Assembly: GCF_003390925.1 (NCBI RefSeq)
Contig: NZ_QUBS01000014.1
Coordinates: forward strand, 1-64,000
Source of the DNA: Trinickia diaoshuihuensis
GTDB taxonomy: Bacteria > Pseudomonadota > Gammaproteobacteria > Burkholderiales > Burkholderiaceae
Reading direction: 5' to 3'
DNA length: 64,000 bases
The position numbers were made by a program, and so were the translations under genes. Under the pieces are notes generated by a model that worked only from the letters and a program-made list of their open reading frames with translations, was not told where the DNA came from and searched no databases. This document shows, piece after piece, positions 61,324-64,000 of the stretch; positions within the stretch are counted from its first letter, which is position 1; every line of letters begins with the position of its first letter.

Positions 61324-62214
61324 TCAAACGCGCCTTCCACCCGTCGTACGTTCGATCCCGGCCAAATCTTGGAGCGATCGAACGTCCGCGAACCCGGCGG
61401 CGGCGAACAAAGCTCGCACCTCGGCGGCTTGATCGTAGCCATGCTCGATCCATAAAGAAGCACCATTAGCTAAAAACGGGCCCGATCCCGTCACAATGGC
61501 GCGAATTGCTGTTAATCCGTCCGATTCGTCCGTCAGTGCGCCTCGGGGCTCGAAGCGCAGGTCGCCTTCGTCGAGATGCGGGTCGCCCGACGCGATGTAA
61601 GGCGGGTTGCTGACGATCAGATCGAATTCGAGGAGGGCCGGCACGGACGCACGGGCGGATGATGGACCGGCATCGAAGGCACCATACCAATCGCCTTGCA
61701 ACCATGCGATCGAGCCGCCGGGTCGGCGCGGATCGAGCAGCCTTGCGGCGTTGCGCGCGGCAACGGCGATGGCGGCCGCACTGCGATCGACGGCCCATAC
61801 GCGCGCATCGGGTCTCGCCGATGCGATCGCCACCGCGATCGCACCGCTGCCGGTGCCGAGATCGAGCACGCGCGCACGCGGTACCGATCCGATCGCCGCG
61901 AGCGCCGTTTCCACGAGCAATTCGGTTTCCGGACGCGGGATCAGGACATCGGGCGTGACCTCGAAGTCGAGGCCATAGAACTCGCGCACGCCGACGATCT
62001 GTGCGATGGGTTCACCCGCGACTCGTCTGGCTTCCAGCGAGCGGAACGCATCCACGGCGTTCGGATCGAGCGGTTCGTCGTTGCGCGTAATGAGCTCGGT
62101 GCGCCGCCAGCCGAGCGCATGCGCGAGCAGGACGCGCGCGTCGAGCGTCTCGAGCGGCGTGGCGCGCAGCAACGCGCTGACGGTGATCGCAGGCGGCAAG
62201 GAGCCGGAGGTCAT
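61324..62214 (-). CDS. prmC: Release-factor glutamine methyltransferase PrmC
   Basis: 296 residues: HALGWRRTELITRNDEPLD, GEPIAQIVGVREFYGLDFEVTPDVLIPRPETELLVE, VLDLGTGSGAIAVAIA (SAM site) and FDLIVSNPPYIASGD (NPPY catalytic motif). It methylates the GGQ glutamine of release factors. It lies nine bases after prfA, whose product is its substrate, so the two form an operon. Confidence 0.97.
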   Translation of the reverse strand: MTSGSLPPAITVSALLRATPLETLDARVLLAHALGWRRTELITRNDEPLDPNAVDAFRSLEARRVAGEPIAQIVGVREFYGLDFEVTPDVLIPRPETELLVETALAAIGSVPRARVLDLGTGSGAIAVAIASARPDARVWAVDRSAAAIAVAARNAARLLDPRRPGGSIAWLQGDWYGAFDAGPSSARASVPALLEFDLIVSNPPYIASGDPHLDEGDLRFEPRGALTDESDGLTAIRAIVTGSGPFLANGASLWIEHGYDQAAEVRALFAAAGFADVRSLQDLAGIERTTGGRRV

Positions 62215-62223
62215 GGCGCGGCT

Positions 62224-63306
62224 TCAGTCCGCGTCGCCGAGCGAGGCGAGCAGTTCGGCTTGATGCTCGCTGACGAGCGCGGCGATCAATTCGTCGAGAT
62301 CGCCGTCCATGATCGCGTCGAGCTTGTATAGCGTCAGATTGATCCGGTGATCGGTCAATCGCCCTTGCGGGAAGTTATAGGTGCGAATGCGCTCGGAGCG
62401 ATCGCCCGAGCCGACCAAGCTCTTGCGCGTGGCCGCTTCCTTGGCATGTTGCTCTTGATACTGTTTGTCCTTGATGCGGGCCGCCAGCACCTTCAGCGCC
62501 CGGTCCTTGTTCTTGTGCTGCGAGCGATCGTCCTGGCATTCGACGACGATTCCCGTGGGCAAGTGCGTCACGCGCACGGCCGAATCGGTCTTGTTGATGT
62601 GCTGACCGCCGGCGCCCGACGCGCGGAAGGTGTCGATGCGCAGATCGGCCGGATTGATTTCGACTTCGCCGATCTCGTCGGCTTCCGGCATGACGGCCAC
62701 GGTACAGGCCGAGGTGTGAATCCGGCCTTGCGTTTCGGTGGCCGGCACGCGCTGCACGCGGTGTCCGCCCGATTCGAATTTGAGTCTCGAATAGGCGCCT
62801 TGGCCGGCGATGCGCACGATCACTTCCTTGTAGCCGCCGAGGTCGGACACGCTCTCCGACATCATCTCGACCTGCCAGCGCTGCCGTTCGGCATAGCGCA
62901 GGTACATCCGCAGCAAGTCCCCGGCGAATAGCGCCGATTCGTCGCCGCCCGTGCCGGCCCGGATTTCGAGGAAGATGTTCCGTTCGTCGTTGGGATCCTT
63001 CGGCAGCAGCATCTTGCGCAGGTCGTCCTCGAGCTGCGTCATGCGGTCGCGAGCGGTGCGCACTTCTTCTTCGGCGAATTCGCGCATCGAGGCATCGGCG
63101 AGCAACTCTTGGGCGGTGGCCGCGTCGAGCCGGGCCTGTCGCCACAGCGCGTAGTGCTCGACCACGGGACCGATTTCGGCGTGTTCGCGCGTGAGCTTGC
63201 GGTATTGCTCGAGTTTGGCCGTCACGTCGGCGCGGCTCAGAAGGTCGTTTAGTTCGGCCAGCCGCGTCGTCAACTGGTCGAGCTTGTGTTGCATGCTCGT
63301 TTTCAT
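62224..63306 (-). CDS. prfA: Peptide chain release factor 1
   Basis: 360 residues. It carries the PxT stop-codon tripeptide (P188-A-T190) of RF1, which recognises UAA and UAG, and GGQ at 233-235 in [43 protein letters not shown] and [30 protein letters not shown] are the standard blocks. An internal ATG four codons later (MQHKLDQL) is an alternative start. It lies downstream of hemA and upstream of prmC. Confidence 0.98.
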   Translation of the reverse strand: MKTSMQHKLDQLTTRLAELNDLLSRADVTAKLEQYRKLTREHAEIGPVVEHYALWRQARLDAATAQELLADASMREFAEEEVRTARDRMTQLEDDLRKMLLPKDPNDERNIFLEIRAGTGGDESALFAGDLLRMYLRYAERQRWQVEMMSESVSDLGGYKEVIVRIAGQGAYSRLKFESGGHRVQRVPATETQGRIHTSACTVAVMPEADEIGEVEINPADLRIDTFRASGAGGQHINKTDSAVRVTHLPTGIVVECQDDRSQHKNKDRALKVLAARIKDKQYQEQHAKEAATRKSLVGSGDRSERIRTYNFPQGRLTDHRINLTLYKLDAIMDGDLDELIAALVSEHQAELLASLGDAD

Positions 63307-63384
63307 GTGCGGAGCGAGGCTCCCCGGAAAGAAGTGGAAAGGCGGACTTGAGGGCGCCGGACGCGCCCGAGCGGGGGAGGGCCG

Positions 63385-64000
63385 CTAATGTTCCGACGAA
63401 TCGGGGCGTTTCGCGTGGCCGTAGAAACCGCCCAGCAGCTCCACGAGCGTCGCCCGCTCGCCGCTCGTCGCGCGGTTCAGCGCATGCGTGGGGCCGTGAA
63501 TCAGCTTGTTCGTCAGCGATTGCGACAGCGCCTCGAGGACGGCGGCCGGATCGTCGCCGCGCGAGAGCATCTTCATCGCGCGCTCGAGCTCGGCTCGGCG
63601 CAAGAGATCCGCCTGCGTATGCATATGACGGATCACGGGAACGACGCTGCGTGCATCGAGCCATTGCATGAAGCTTTGCACGCGCGTCTCGATGATGGCC
63701 TCGGCCTGCGCGACGGCGGCTTGCCGCGAGGCATTGCCTTCGCGGACGATCGCGCCCAGATCGTCGACCGTGTAAAGGAAGACGTCTTGCAACTGGGCCA
63801 CTTCGGGCTCGATGTCGCGCGGCACGGCTAAATCGACCATGAAGATCGGGCGGCGGCGCCGCGCCTTCACCGCGCGCTCGACGGCGCCGAGGCCGATGAT
63901 CGGCAGGGTCGATGCCGTGCACGAAACGATGATGTCGAACTCGTGCATGCGGGCGGGAAGATCGGCCAGCGGCATCGCATGACCGCCCAGACGTTCGGCG
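63385..64000 (-). CDS. hemA: Glutamyl-tRNA reductase HemA, C-terminal part (partial)
   Basis: The gene enters from the right edge; the last 204 codons are present. [36 protein letters not shown] and [37 protein letters not shown] belong to the NADPH-binding domain; the C-terminal dimerisation helices follow ([43 protein letters not shown]). It makes glutamate-1-semialdehyde, the first step of haem synthesis. Upstream part lies outside the window. Confidence 0.97.
   Translation of the reverse strand, partial: AERLGGHAMPLADLPARMHEFDIIVSCTASTLPIIGLGAVERAVKARRRRPIFMVDLAVPRDIEPEVAQLQDVFLYTVDDLGAIVREGNASRQAAVAQAEAIIETRVQSFMQWLDARSVVPVIRHMHTQADLLRRAELERAMKMLSRGDDPAAVLEALSQSLTNKLIHGPTHALNRATSGERATLVELLGGFYGHAKRPDSSEH

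Overview
The window looks like chromosomal DNA of a Burkholderiaceae bacterium (Burkholderia sensu lato, for example Paraburkholderia, Trinickia or Burkholderia). It is GC-rich, and the order hemA-prfA-prmC-grxD-ubiX at the right end, flhDC and the many LysR/MFS pairs fit that group. No rRNA, tRNA, CRISPR array, IS element or integrase was recognised. All calls come from reading the sequence. No database search was run.

Layout. 1-408: first part of a secreted TPS/haemagglutinin-type adhesin, cut by the edge. 0.7-3.5 kb: polyamine-type ABC uptake operon without its ATPase. 3.7-6.4 kb: AraC-type regulator, GNAT acetyltransferase and a LysR regulator. 6.8-20.7 kb: a compact accessory region built of two convergent operons. 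The rightward one is a DAHP synthase, Rieske oxygenase alpha and beta subunits, a Rieske ferredoxin and two DUF1330 proteins. The leftward one is an acyl-CoA-dehydrogenase-like flavoprotein, a hotdog thioesterase, an FMN nitronate-monooxygenase-like enzyme, chorismate mutase/prephenate dehydratase and an unknown protein, followed by a tripartite EmrAB-NodT exporter with its own palindromic operator. 20.7-25.4 kb: epimerase, two LysR regulators and an MFS exporter. 25.4-26.3 kb: flhDC. 26.7-31.1 kb: glcG-like gene, malate synthase G and a glycolate/lactate permease. 31.2-33.0 kb: three tandem DUF1566 paralogues. 33.3-37.4 kb: GGDEF-EAL protein and chemoreceptor, both with sigma-28-like promoter matches. 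37.6-46.3 kb: housekeeping and transport genes (methyltransferases, DUF1415, TetR/MFS pair, MFS, Hsp70-like YegD, cold-shock protein). 46.8-48.4 kb: APC permease. 48.8-55.0 kb: autotransporter heptosyltransferase followed by its 1636-residue strand-loop-strand repeat autotransporter. 55.1-57.05 kb: AT-richer island of unknown genes. 57.1-64 kb: conserved housekeeping block (ygiD, ubiX, grxD, hybrid histidine kinase, prmC, prfA, hemA).

The most interesting part is 7.7-20.7 kb. It pairs two shikimate-pathway entry enzymes with a thioesterase and a flavoprotein of the type used to turn phenylacetate-catabolism shunt products into tropone/tropolone natural products (TdaC/TdaD/TdaE, Trl enzymes). 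DAHP synthase is changed at both classical phenylalanine-feedback positions, and PheA has lost both ACT-domain phenylalanine-binding motifs. The acyl-CoA-dehydrogenase-like protein lacks a glutamate at both usual catalytic-base positions. The Rieske oxygenase, the two DUF1330 proteins, the FMN enzyme and the 243-residue unknown protein are not in the tropone gene sets I know, so the cluster may make a variant seven-membered-ring or other aromatic metabolite, exported by the linked EmrAB-NodT pump. The product is inference; the gene set and the residue changes are seen in the sequence.
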